From JADGGM01 sp027307005 (GTDB taxonomy: Bacteria > Gemmatimonadota > Gemmatimonadetes > Gemmatimonadales > Gemmatimonadaceae), in the NCBI GenBank assembly GCA_035455745.1, contig DATIEP010000017.1:1-47027 (forward strand): 47,027 nt of DNA, given 5' to 3'. Of this stretch, positions 1 through 8,746 are shown one piece after another. The notes below the pieces were generated by a model. It saw only the letters and a list, made by a program, of their open reading frames with translations, searched no databases and was not told the origin of the DNA. Position numbers and translations under genes: made by a program. Every line of letters starts with the position of its first letter. Positions within the stretch are counted from its first letter, which is position 1.

Positions 1-2
1 GA

Positions 3-1700
3 TTCACGCCGACGGCCACGGCCCACTACAACCCGTTCAGCTGGCTCACCAACCGCCTAACGATCGGCGGCGACCTGTCGTCCACCGAAGGGTTCACCTT
101 CTTCCCGAAAAACGACGGGAACTGGTACACGGGTGACCAGGCCAACGGGTACGTCGAGGACGTGCAGAATCCGATCCATATCTATACGATCGACTACCTC
201 GGCGACATCAAGCTGAAGTTCGGCAGCGATGGTCACATTGCGTCCGACCTGTCCTTCGGCAGCCAGTACATCAACACCGTCGCCAACAACCTGCTCGGCA
301 TCGGCATCGGGCTGGCCGACAATTCGTCCAACCTGGTGTCATCGGCCGCGTCGAGCGAGTCGCACCAGACGTTCGCGCAGTCGAAATCGTTGGGCTTCCT
401 GGCGCAGGAAGGTCTCGCGTTCGGCCAGACGCTGTTCCTCCAGTTAGGCGCACGCGTCGACAAGAACTCGTCGTTCGGCCAGGACTACGGCGCGTTCTTC
501 CTGCCCAAGGTCGGCGCCTCGTACGTGATGTCGCAGGAGCCGTTCTGGCAGTCGCTGTCGTCGGTCGTCTCGACGTTCCGGCTGCGGGCGGCCTACGGCA
601 CGACCGGTCGCGCGCCCGATCCCGGCGCGTCACTCCGCACGTATGAGCCCTTCCCGTACGTCACGTCGTCCGGCGGCGTTGGGCCTGGCCTCATCCAGCT
701 GAGCCCCGGCAACGCCCACCTCAAGCCGGAACGCGGTACCGAGTTCGAGGCTGGATTCGACGCAGGGTTCTTCCAGGATCGCGCCGGCGTCGAGCTCACG
801 TACTTCGACAAGAAGACCAAAGATCTGCTGCTCCAGGAACCGCTCGCCCCGTCGCTGGCGTTTCTCGCGAATCCGTTCGTCAACGCGGGCAGCGTCGACA
901 ACCGCGGTCTCGAGCTGCTCCTTCGGGCGACGCCGATCAGCAACAAGACGGCGACGTGGGACATGACGTTCACCGCCAATACGCTGAAAAACCGTCTGCT
1001 CAGCCTGGGCGACATCACGATCCCGAATGTGAGCGAGATCAGCCCGGACCTCACGCTGCGCTACATGGTCGGCCAGCCGCTCTCGGCGTGGTACTCGAGC
1101 AAGATCATCAAGGTCGACACGGCTGCCGGTTTTGCAACGGTGACTAACACACCGGTCTTCGATGGGCCGCAGTTCCCGACCTTCCAGGCCAACTTCGCCA
1201 ACACCGTTACCCTGTTCCGCAACTTGCGTCTGTACGCGTCGTTCAGCGGCCAGAGCGGCGGCAAGATCCTGAACCTCACACCACTCTTGCAGGACCTCAC
1301 CTTTACCTCGGCGGGCACGAATCTGCCGGCGGGCAAGGGCGGCTATACGAAGGCGCAGTTCATCGAGCGCTTCGGGCCGTTCCAAACGGCCGACGGGACG
1401 CCGGTCCCGCTCGTGCTCGATCACTACGTCCAACCGACCGATTTCATCCGGCTGCAGGAGCTGTCGGCCACGCTCTCGCTGCCTAACGATGTGGCCGCGC
1501 GCATGCATGCGACCGCGGCATCGATCACGTTTGCCGGCCGGAACCTCGCACTGTGGAAGAGCAGCAAGTTCACGGGCTTCGATCCGGAGATGCTGTCCAA
1601 CACCGCACGAAGTGAAGGCTCACTGCAATTCGCGACGACGGAGGAATTCACGGTGCCGCAGACCCGCCGCTTCGTTGTGCGGCTCAACCTCGAGTTCTGA
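3..1700 (+). CDS. TonB-dependent receptor, SusC/RagA family (5' truncated by window edge)
   Basis: The frame is open from the first bases of the window, so the gene starts upstream; 565 C-terminal residues are visible. They read as an outer-membrane beta-barrel: alternating hydrophobic and polar strands, many aromatic girdle residues, recurrent N-G-L-E-L-type strands, and a terminal strand ending R-F-V-V-R-L-N-L-E-F with C-terminal Phe, typical of outer-membrane barrels. The N-terminal carboxypeptidase-like and plug domains lie outside the window. A SusD gene follows after 11 bp, which is the defining SusC/SusD pairing for import of oligomeric nutrients across the outer membrane with TonB energy. 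The substrate cannot be read from the sequence. Downstream secreted hydrolase and peptidase genes suggest peptide- or glycan-containing polymers (inference). The first ATG seen, at 162, is internal. Confidence 0.9.
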   Translation, partial: FTPTATAHYNPFSWLTNRLTIGGDLSSTEGFTFFPKNDGNWYTGDQANGYVEDVQNPIHIYTIDYLGDIKLKFGSDGHIASDLSFGSQYINTVANNLLGIGIGLADNSSNLVSSAASSESHQTFAQSKSLGFLAQEGLAFGQTLFLQLGARVDKNSSFGQDYGAFFLPKVGASYVMSQEPFWQSLSSVVSTFRLRAAYGTTGRAPDPGASLRTYEPFPYVTSSGGVGPGLIQLSPGNAHLKPERGTEFEAGFDAGFFQDRAGVELTYFDKKTKDLLLQEPLAPSLAFLANPFVNAGSVDNRGLELLLRATPISNKTATWDMTFTANTLKNRLLSLGDITIPNVSEISPDLTLRYMVGQPLSAWYSSKIIKVDTAAGFATVTNTPVFDGPQFPTFQANFANTVTLFRNLRLYASFSGQSGGKILNLTPLLQDLTFTSAGTNLPAGKGGYTKAQFIERFGPFQTADGTPVPLVLDHYVQPTDFIRLQELSATLSLPNDVAARMHATAASITFAGRNLALWKSSKFTGFDPEMLSNTARSEGSLQFATTEEFTVPQTRRFVVRLNLEF

Positions 1701-1711
1701 GAGACACCACC

Positions 1712-2956
1712 ATGACCACACTTTCCAGATGGATGCGTGCAACGGTCCTGATCGGCGTGGCGGTGATCGGACTCGCCTCGTGCAGCATGAACGTCGACAA
1801 CCCGTCGGTCATCGACGCGGGCAAGTTCAATCCCAACTCCGATGGCACGACGTTGGCCCTGTCGGCGCAGACGAATTTCTACATTGCCTTCCAGAGTGTC
1901 GCGTTGTTCGGCGGCCTCATCTCGGAGGAAGTGTGGACCGGCGCCGCGCGCCTGCAGACCAACCGCCTGGCCGCGCGCAACTTCGTCGGTAGCGACGACA
2001 TCAACGCCGACTTCTTCGCGCCGCTGAGCCTCGCGATCGCGTCGAACCAGAACGCCGTCTCGGTGCTCGTGAAAGGGGCGAACGCATCGACGGATCTCAA
2101 CCTCGCCACTGCGGCGATGAACCTCGGCTTCTCCCTCGACTTGACGGCCGAGACGATGTGCTCCTCCGTCATTCAAGGCGGCCCGGAGCTCAGCGACACG
2201 CAGCTGCTCGACACCGCGGTCACGGCCTTCACGCAAGCCATTACCATTGCATCGGCCGCGGGACCGGGCGGGGCGACGATCGTGAACGCATCCAACGTCG
2301 GACTGGCGCGCGCCTATCTGCAGCTGGGCGACTGGGCGAACGCCGCAGCCACCGCGGCGCTCGTCCCGCCGGACTTCGTCATCAATGTCGTCACGTCGGC
2401 CAACACCAGTACGCTGATGACGCTCGGCAATACGTACTTCTTCAACGCACTCGAAGGACAGATCGTCGCGCCGCAGCTGTACCGGATTGGCGACCCGCGG
2501 ATGCCGATCGACAGCACGACGCCCGGGGTGACGCTCAACCACCAGCCGTATGTCATCCAGGCAAAGTACACGAGTTACGGCGATCCGATCCGGTTAGGCT
2601 CAGGACTCGAGGCGCAGTACATCCAGGCGGAAGCGGAGCTTCACGGCAGCGCCTCGACGTCGGACGCATTGGCGCTCATCGGCGCGCGCCGCGCGGCAGG
2701 GAATCAGCCCGCGTACTCGGGCGGCACGGACACGCTGTCGGTGTTGTCCGAGCTGCTCAACCAGCGGGCGCGCGACTTCTGGATGGAAGGCAAGAAGTTA
2801 GGCGACATCCGCCGCAACCCGTCGGTGCCGCTGACCGCCATTCTCACCGACCCCGTGGGCGCGCCGTTCTACACGAACTCGGGCGGCGGCCCGTTCGGCA
2901 GCAACTTCTGCGCGCCGATTCCGCCGGAGGAGACGAACGCCAACCCGAATTTCTGA
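1712..2956 (+). CDS. SusD/RagB-family outer-membrane lipoprotein
   Basis: A 414-residue surface lipoprotein that would cap the adjacent SusC barrel and bind its ligand. The N-terminus has a basic stretch, a hydrophobic core and lipobox G-L-A-S-C with Cys24 as the lipidation site, followed by an N-P-S motif. The middle is helical and Ala-rich, matching the TPR-like SusD fold. The C-terminal segment R-A-R-D-F-W-M-E-G-K-K-L-G-D-I-R-R is the usual RagB/SusD signature. It is somewhat shorter than many Bacteroidetes SusD proteins (450-600 aa). Start ATG 1712 lies 11 bp after the SusC stop with a GAGAGA element upstream, so the two genes are very probably cotranscribed. Confidence 0.88.
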   Translation: MTTLSRWMRATVLIGVAVIGLASCSMNVDNPSVIDAGKFNPNSDGTTLALSAQTNFYIAFQSVALFGGLISEEVWTGAARLQTNRLAARNFVGSDDINADFFAPLSLAIASNQNAVSVLVKGANASTDLNLATAAMNLGFSLDLTAETMCSSVIQGGPELSDTQLLDTAVTAFTQAITIASAAGPGGATIVNASNVGLARAYLQLGDWANAAATAALVPPDFVINVVTSANTSTLMTLGNTYFFNALEGQIVAPQLYRIGDPRMPIDSTTPGVTLNHQPYVIQAKYTSYGDPIRLGSGLEAQYIQAEAELHGSASTSDALALIGARRAAGNQPAYSGGTDTLSVLSELLNQRARDFWMEGKKLGDIRRNPSVPLTAILTDPVGAPFYTNSGGGPFGSNFCAPIPPEETNANPNF

Positions 2957-2966
2957 GCGGAGGCCA

Positions 2967-5900
2967 ATGCTCAGAGCCGTCGGGATGGGAGTGCGAAGTG
3001 CTGCAGTCGCCGCGGTGCCGGTGCTGGCCCTGGCGCTCATGGGGCCGGCACGGGTGCGCGCGCAGCAACAAACGCCTAACGCAAGCGACGGGCCGGCGAG
3101 GTACGATTCGTCGGCCTTTGCCGCGCTGAGTTGGCGCGAGATCGGCCCCTTCCGCGGCGGCCGCTCGGCGACCGTCGCCGGGTCGGCCTCCAGGCCGAAC
3201 GAGTACTACATGGGCACCACCGGCGGCGGCGTCTTCAAGACGACCGACGGCGGCGAAACCTGGAATCCCGTCACCGACACGTATTTCGGCGGGACCATCG
3301 GCGCTATCGCCGTCAGCCCGTCCAACCCCGACATCGTCTACGTCGGCACCGGGGAATACGACATCCGCGGCAACGTGTCGCACGGCGACGGAATGTTCAG
3401 GACGACGGATGCCGGCAAGACGTGGCAATTCGCCGGCCTCGCCGATTCGCGCCAGATCGCGCGCGTGCGCGTCGACCCCCGCGATCCGAACGTCGTCTAC
3501 GCCGCGGTCCTGGGCCACGTCTGGGCGCCGGACTCCGCGCGCGGGATCTACAAGTCGACCGACGGCGGCGCCCACTGGCGCAAGACGCTCTTTCGAAACG
3601 ACTCCACCGGCGCCATCGAGCTCGTGCTCGATCCGTCGAATCCGGACATTCTGTACGCCGCTCTCTGGCAGGCCGGCCGCACGCCGTGGCTGCTGTCGTC
3701 GGGCGGCACCGGCAGCGGCATCTTCAAGTCCACCGATGCGGGCGAGCACTGGACCGAGCTCACACACGCACCGGGGCTGCCTAACGGAGTGATCGGCACC
3801 ATCGGGCTCGCGGTGTCGGCCGCCGCGCCCAACCGTGTCTGGGCGCTCGTCGAAGCCGACTCGGGCGGCGTGTTTCGCTCCGATGACGCCGGCGCCACCT
3901 GGCGCCGCACCAACGACGAACGCAAGCTGCGTCAGCGCGCGTGGTACTTCTCCCGCATCTTCGCCGACCCGAAGGACTCGAACCGCGTGTACGTGCTCAA
4001 CGTGCACGTGTTCCGGTCCGACGACGGCGGCGTGAAGTTCGACACCGCGATCGCGACGCCGTCCACCGACAACCACGACCTGTGGATCGCGCCCAACGAC
4101 CCGCGGCGAATGGCCGAAGCGAACGACGGCGGGGCCACGGTCTCGATCAACGGCGGACGCTCGTGGCTGCCGGAAACGCAACCGACAGCCCAGTTCTATC
4201 ACGTCGAAACGACCAACGATTTCCCGTACGAGGTGTGCGGCGCCCAACAGGACGCCGGCACGCTCTGCGGCCCCACGCGCTGGGATGGCGGGATCGACAT
4301 CGGCCAGTGGGAAGACGTGGGCGGCGGCGAAAGCGGATACATCGTCGCGCGCGCCGATTCGCCTAACGTCGTCTTCGCCGGCTCGTACGACGGCCGCCTG
4401 ACGCGCCTCGATCGCCGCACGCATCAGATGACCGTGGTCAGCCCGTGGCCCGACAACCCCATGGGCTACAGCGCGGGCGACATCAAATATCGCTTTCAGT
4501 GGACGTACCCGCTGGCGATGTCGCCCCGCGATCCGAACACGCTCTACGCCGGCGCACAGGTCCTGTTCCGATCGCGCAACGACGGGCGGAGCTGGCAGGT
4601 CATCAGCCCCGATCTCACGCGACACGACCCGCGCACGTTAGGCCCGTCGGGCGGACCGATCACGAAGGACCAGACGTCGGTCGAATACTACGGAACGATC
4701 TTCGCCATCGCCCCATCGCCGCTTGCGGCCAACGAGATCTGGACCGGCTCCGACGACGGCATGATCTACCTCACCCGCAACGGCGGCGCGACGTGGACCA
4801 ACGTGACGCCGCCGAACCTGCCGGACTGGATGCGGATCTCGATCATCGAGCCGTCGCACTTCGATGCCGGCACGGCGTATGTCGCGGCGAATCACTACCA
4901 GATGGATGATCTCCGTCCGTATCTGTACAAGACCACGGACTACGGCAAGCACTGGACGTCGATCGCGGCCGGCATTCCGTCTACCGAATTCACGCGCGTG
5001 ATCCGCGAAGATCCAGAGCGCCGCGGCCTGCTGTACGTGGGCACGGAGCGCGGCATCTGGGTGTCGTTCGATGATGGCGGACACTGGCAGTCGCTCCGCC
5101 GCAACCTGCCGATCGTTCCGGTACACGATCTCGCGATCAAGAACGGCGACCTCATCGCCGCCACGCACGGACGCGGATTCTGGGTGTTGGACGACATCTC
5201 GCCGCTCCGCCAGATCACGCCCGCCGTCCTTGCACGCGATGCCTACCTGTACGCGCCGCGTCCCGTCTATCGCGCCACGTTCTCCGGCGGCCCGACCAAC
5301 GGAGCGCAACACGATGCCGGTCCGCCCAAAGCGGGCAACCCGCGCTCGGGCGCGATCGTGTACTACTTGTTGCGTTCGCCTAACGACAGCATCAGCCTCG
5401 ACTTTCTCGACGCCAGCGGCCGCGTCCTCCGCTCGTTCCACAGCAAAGCCCCCAACGCCGCCGATACCTCGAGCGGCGTCGCAGATGTCGAGGTCCCGGT
5501 GCGGCGCGAGCCGGTTGTGCCCAACAAGGCAGGGCTGAACACGTTCGCGTGGGACCTGCGCATGCCCGATCCGGCATCGTTCAAGGGCATGGTGTTGTGG
5601 GCCGGTAATCCCGTCGGGCCGCGCGTCGTCCCGGGCCGCTATGGCGTGCGCCTCACGGCGAACGGCCATGCCCAAACGCAGTGGTTCGTGCTGCGCCCCG
5701 ATCCCCGATCGACTGCGACGCAGTCGGATCTCGCCGCGCAGTTTGCGCTGCTCACACACATTGCCGATACGATCAGCGCCGCGAACAACGCCGTGAAAAC
5801 GATTCGCAGCGTGCGCGCCCAACTCGAGGCGCGCGCGTCGCAGCTCGGCGACGCCAAGGAAAACGCTGCCGCGCTCCAGGACTCGCTGTCGAACATCGAA

Positions 5901-6173
5901 CAGGCCATCTATCAGGTGCGCACCCGCGCGAGCGAAGACCCACTCAACTATCCGATCGGGCTCAACGACAAACTGGCCGAGCTCGCGGCGTACACCGGGG
6001 AAGGGAACGCGCGGCCGACGACACAGGACGACGCCGTGTTCACCGAGCTCGCCACGCGACTGGCCGCGCAGCTGCGCCGCCTGAGTGTCTCGTTAGGCAG
6101 CCTCGAGACGATCAATGCCGCGCTGAACAAGGCTGGCGCGTCACCAATCGTTGCGGACATTCATGCGCAGTGA
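2967..6173 (+). CDS. Secreted BNR/sortilin-like (VPS10) beta-propeller protein
   Basis: A 1068-residue exported protein. The first ~33 residues form a Sec signal peptide ending near A-R-V-R-A-Q. At least ten Asp-box repeats of the form (S/T)-x-D-x-G-x-x-W run through the first ~720 residues (for example T-T-D-G-G-E-T-W and S-T-D-A-G-E-H-W), predicting one or two multi-bladed propellers like sortilin/VPS10 or exo-sialidase scaffolds. The last ~200 residues form a different, partly helical domain with heptad-like stretches (S-N-I-E-Q-A-I-Y-Q). Sialidase catalytic residues are not evident, so a binding or peptide-processing role is as likely as glycoside hydrolysis. ATG 2967 has GGAGG just upstream and lies 10 bp after susD. 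A paralogue lies at 10927-14010. Confidence 0.82.
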   Translation: MLRAVGMGVRSAAVAAVPVLALALMGPARVRAQQQTPNASDGPARYDSSAFAALSWREIGPFRGGRSATVAGSASRPNEYYMGTTGGGVFKTTDGGETWNPVTDTYFGGTIGAIAVSPSNPDIVYVGTGEYDIRGNVSHGDGMFRTTDAGKTWQFAGLADSRQIARVRVDPRDPNVVYAAVLGHVWAPDSARGIYKSTDGGAHWRKTLFRNDSTGAIELVLDPSNPDILYAALWQAGRTPWLLSSGGTGSGIFKSTDAGEHWTELTHAPGLPNGVIGTIGLAVSAAAPNRVWALVEADSGGVFRSDDAGATWRRTNDERKLRQRAWYFSRIFADPKDSNRVYVLNVHVFRSDDGGVKFDTAIATPSTDNHDLWIAPNDPRRMAEANDGGATVSINGGRSWLPETQPTAQFYHVETTNDFPYEVCGAQQDAGTLCGPTRWDGGIDIGQWEDVGGGESGYIVARADSPNVVFAGSYDGRLTRLDRRTHQMTVVSPWPDNPMGYSAGDIKYRFQWTYPLAMSPRDPNTLYAGAQVLFRSRNDGRSWQVISPDLTRHDPRTLGPSGGPITKDQTSVEYYGTIFAIAPSPLAANEIWTGSDDGMIYLTRNGGATWTNVTPPNLPDWMRISIIEPSHFDAGTAYVAANHYQMDDLRPYLYKTTDYGKHWTSIAAGIPSTEFTRVIREDPERRGLLYVGTERGIWVSFDDGGHWQSLRRNLPIVPVHDLAIKNGDLIAATHGRGFWVLDDISPLRQITPAVLARDAYLYAPRPVYRATFSGGPTNGAQHDAGPPKAGNPRSGAIVYYLLRSPNDSISLDFLDASGRVLRSFHSKAPNAADTSSGVADVEVPVRREPVVPNKAGLNTFAWDLRMPDPASFKGMVLWAGNPVGPRVVPGRYGVRLTANGHAQTQWFVLRPDPRSTATQSDLAAQFALLTHIADTISAANNAVKTIRSVRAQLEARASQLGDAKENAAALQDSLSNIEQAIYQVRTRASEDPLNYPIGLNDKLAELAAYTGEGNARPTTQDDAVFTELATRLAAQLRRLSVSLGSLETINAALNKAGASPIVADIHAQ

Positions 6174-6238
6174 TGCCGGCCTCAGCGTTTTTCGATGCAC
6201 GCATGCGCGTCGTTTCCCGCTCTCGATTCGCAACGCTC

Positions 6239-7954
6239 ATGACTGACGTTGCCTTCGCCCGACGCTGCGCAATGCTTGCCGCCTGCGCGGCCGTTGCCGT
6301 TGCATCGCCGGCAGCCGCCCAACGCGGCCCGGTGTTCGAGATCTCGTTCCCGGCTTCGGCGCATCAGGGGCCGATCACCGGGCGCGTCCTGCTGTTCCTG
6401 TCTGACGACAGCACCCCGGCGCCGCGGTTCCAGGGCGGGGCCCTCGGCGCCAACGGGCCCGTGTTCGGCGCCGACGTATCGCAGCTCGCGCCTAACGCCA
6501 GCGCCCGGCTCGATGGCGCGACGCACGGCTTTCCGTTCGCCACGCTCGGCGACGTGCCGCCGGGCGACTACTACGCCCAGGCGGTGATGAACGTCTACAC
6601 CCAGGTCCACCGCGCCGATGGACACACCATCTGGGTCCACCTGGACCAGTGGGAAGGCCAGCAGTACGGCGATTCGCCCGGCAACCTCGTCAGCGGCATC
6701 GCGCGCGTGCATGTCGGCAAGGGATCGACATCCCCGACGCACCTGTCGCTCACCACGGTGCTTCCCCCGATACAGGTGCCGGCGGACACCAAGTGGATCA
6801 AGCACATCAAGATTCAGAGCGCCTTACTGACGAAATTCTGGGGACATCCGATGTACCTCGGGGCCGTCGTGCTGCTGCCGAAGGGCTACGACGAGCATCC
6901 CGACGTGTCGTACCCGGTGGACTACGAGCAGGATCACTTCAGCCTCGCGCCGCCGTACCATTTTCAGGAAGAAGCCGCCCAGCCCGCCGACTCCAACGTC
7001 GTTGGGCATCGCGCGTGGGTGGTGAACCTACGCCGCGTGGAAGGCTACAAGCTGTATCGGGATTGGACGTCCGACGATTTTCCGCGGATGCTGATGGTGA
7101 CGTTCCTGCACCCGACTCCGTATTTCGATGATTCGTATGCGGTGAACTCGGCGAACGACGGCCCATACGGCGACGCGATCATGACGGAGCTCATTCCGTA
7201 CATCGAATCCCACTTTCGGATCATTCACCAACCGTATGCCCGCGTGTTGTCGGGCGGTTCGACGGGCGGATGGGAGTCGCTCGCGCTCCAGGTCTATCAT
7301 CCCGACTTCTTCGGCGGCGCCTGGGTCTACTACCCGGATCCGATCGACTTTCACCAGTGGGCGCTGATCGACATCTACAAGGACCCGAACGCGTTCACGC
7401 CGCCTAACGCGAAATGGGTGCTGCCCGAGCGGCCGATGTTCCGCAGCACCGACGGTCAGGTCCTCATCACCGAGCGGCAGTTGAGCCAGCTCGAGGCCGT
7501 GCTCGGCTCCCACGGGCGATCGGCCGAGCAGCAGGAAGCGTGGGAGGCCGTGTACGGTCCGGTTGGCGAAGACGGGTATCCAAAACCCCTGTGGGACAAG
7601 GCCACGGGCGCGATCGATCACAGCGTCGCCGAGTACATGCGCGACCACGGCTTCGATCTCACCGCGTACATGCAGGCGCACTGGTCGACGATCGGTCCGC
7701 AGCTCGTCGGCAAGCTGCACTTCTACGCCGGCGACATGGACAACTTCTACCTCAACATGGCGGTCTACAGGGCGCAGGCATTCCTCGATTCCACGACCAG
7801 TCCGCGCGCCGAGGCCACGTTCGAGTACGGACGGCCCATGAAGGGCCACGGCATCCGCCCAACGACCACCGGCGAGATGCTGCGCGCGATGGCGGCGCAG
7901 ATCGCCAGGAATGCGCCCGGCGGCGCGAGCACCGAAGCCTGGCACTATCGCTGA
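6239..7954 (+). CDS. Secreted alpha/beta-hydrolase, putative esterase
   Basis: About 571 residues, exported. ATG 6239 was chosen because it gives a compact Sec signal peptide (A-R-R, hydrophobic Ala/Val core, cleavage near S-P-A-A-A-Q). In-frame ATGs at 6203 and at 6173, the latter overlapping the previous stop as TGATG, are possible earlier starts. The open frame reaches back to 5681, but that part overlaps the BNR gene and is a shadow. Residues 250-560 look like an esterase-D/tributyrin-type hydrolase. G-G-S-T-G-G around Ser341 is the nucleophile elbow (G-x-S-x-G) and a late K-G-H-G motif could supply the catalytic His. The N-terminal ~200 residues are beta-rich with no recognised fold. It probably cleaves an ester in material handled by the SusCD system (inference). 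Confidence 0.78.
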   Translation: MTDVAFARRCAMLAACAAVAVASPAAAQRGPVFEISFPASAHQGPITGRVLLFLSDDSTPAPRFQGGALGANGPVFGADVSQLAPNASARLDGATHGFPFATLGDVPPGDYYAQAVMNVYTQVHRADGHTIWVHLDQWEGQQYGDSPGNLVSGIARVHVGKGSTSPTHLSLTTVLPPIQVPADTKWIKHIKIQSALLTKFWGHPMYLGAVVLLPKGYDEHPDVSYPVDYEQDHFSLAPPYHFQEEAAQPADSNVVGHRAWVVNLRRVEGYKLYRDWTSDDFPRMLMVTFLHPTPYFDDSYAVNSANDGPYGDAIMTELIPYIESHFRIIHQPYARVLSGGSTGGWESLALQVYHPDFFGGAWVYYPDPIDFHQWALIDIYKDPNAFTPPNAKWVLPERPMFRSTDGQVLITERQLSQLEAVLGSHGRSAEQQEAWEAVYGPVGEDGYPKPLWDKATGAIDHSVAEYMRDHGFDLTAYMQAHWSTIGPQLVGKLHFYAGDMDNFYLNMAVYRAQAFLDSTTSPRAEATFEYGRPMKGHGIRPTTTGEMLRAMAAQIARNAPGGASTEAWHYR

Positions 7955-8004
7955 GCATCGCCCGCTCGTTAGGCGAACACCACTCTTCACGCCACGGAGC
8001 TCCC

Positions 8005-8742
8005 ATGGCCGGCGATCTGCGGTTCTTGAAAGGATACGCGTACGGCGCCACCACGCTGGCGGTCGCGCTCTCGATCGTGGCGTTCCGACAGGCGCGCAAC
8101 GCGAAATTCGACACCATCGATGTCCAACGGATCAACATCGTCGAAGCCGATGGAACGCTGCGCATGACGCTGTCCGGTCACGACAAGCTGCCCGATCCGG
8201 TCATTGGCGGGAAATCGTATCCCTTGCGCAGCGGCGACGGCGGCCGCGGCGCTGGCGTCATCTTCTTCAACGATGAAGGCAACGAGGACGGCGGCCTGAC
8301 GTTCAACGGCCGGAAAACCGCCGACGGCTACACCGCCGGAGCGGGCCTGACGTTCGATCAATACAACCAGGACGAGACTGTCACGCTCTCGTACCACGAC
8401 CAGAACGGCGCGCGCGAAGCCGGGCTCGACATCCAGGACCGGCCTAACGTGCCCATTCAGGCCTTCGCCGAGAGCGCCATGGTGTACCGCAAGCTGCCGG
8501 ACGGTTCGGACAAGACCCGGCGCTTCCAGGAGTTCCGGAAGAACATGATCGCCAAGGGCGAATTCGGCAGCATATCGCGCGCATACATCGGCAAGGGCGC
8601 GGCCAAGGAATCCATTGTGATGCTGTCCGATCGCCAGGGGCATCCGCGCATCAAACTCATGGTCGACTCGCTCGGCACGCCGTCACTCCAGTTCCTCGAC
8701 GCGGACGGCCGCGTCACGCAACGACTGCCCGAGGCGCGCTGA
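8005..8742 (+). CDS. Membrane-anchored protein of unknown function
   Basis: A 245-residue protein I do not recognise. ATG 8005 is preceded by GGAG at a proper distance. An open frame reaching back to 7414 overlaps the esterase gene and is discounted. One N-terminal hydrophobic segment (about residues 10-27) looks like an uncleaved anchor. The rest is soluble, Gly/Asp-rich and beta-like, with short repeated units containing D-x-x-G-x-x-R-(I/M)-x-L-x-x-x at both ends (E-A-D-G-T-L-R-M-T-L near residue 50, D-R-Q-G-H-P-R-I-K-L near 212, and D-A-D-G-R-V at the end). This suggests a small beta-propeller or beta-helix. It sits 50 bp after the esterase gene and 4 bp before the peptidase gene, so it belongs to the same operon. 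Confidence 0.65.
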   Translation: MAGDLRFLKGYAYGATTLAVALSIVAFRQARNAKFDTIDVQRINIVEADGTLRMTLSGHDKLPDPVIGGKSYPLRSGDGGRGAGVIFFNDEGNEDGGLTFNGRKTADGYTAGAGLTFDQYNQDETVTLSYHDQNGAREAGLDIQDRPNVPIQAFAESAMVYRKLPDGSDKTRRFQEFRKNMIAKGEFGSISRAYIGKGAAKESIVMLSDRQGHPRIKLMVDSLGTPSLQFLDADGRVTQRLPEAR

Positions 8743-8746
8743 TCGC

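Noticed and set aside
2844..4625. A 593-codon open frame on the - strand
   Set aside because: It lies wholly opposite the BNR gene, is Arg/Val/Gly-rich and has no domain. It is a typical antisense shadow in high-GC DNA. The same applies to 11062-13011 and 4638-5822.
5681..6238. N-terminal extension of the esterase open frame
   Set aside because: It overlaps the end of the BNR gene and is Arg-rich. The signal peptide begins at 6239.
7414..8004. N-terminal extension of the anchored unknown protein
   Set aside because: It overlaps the esterase gene in another frame. ATG 8005 has a ribosome-binding site and a membrane anchor directly after it.
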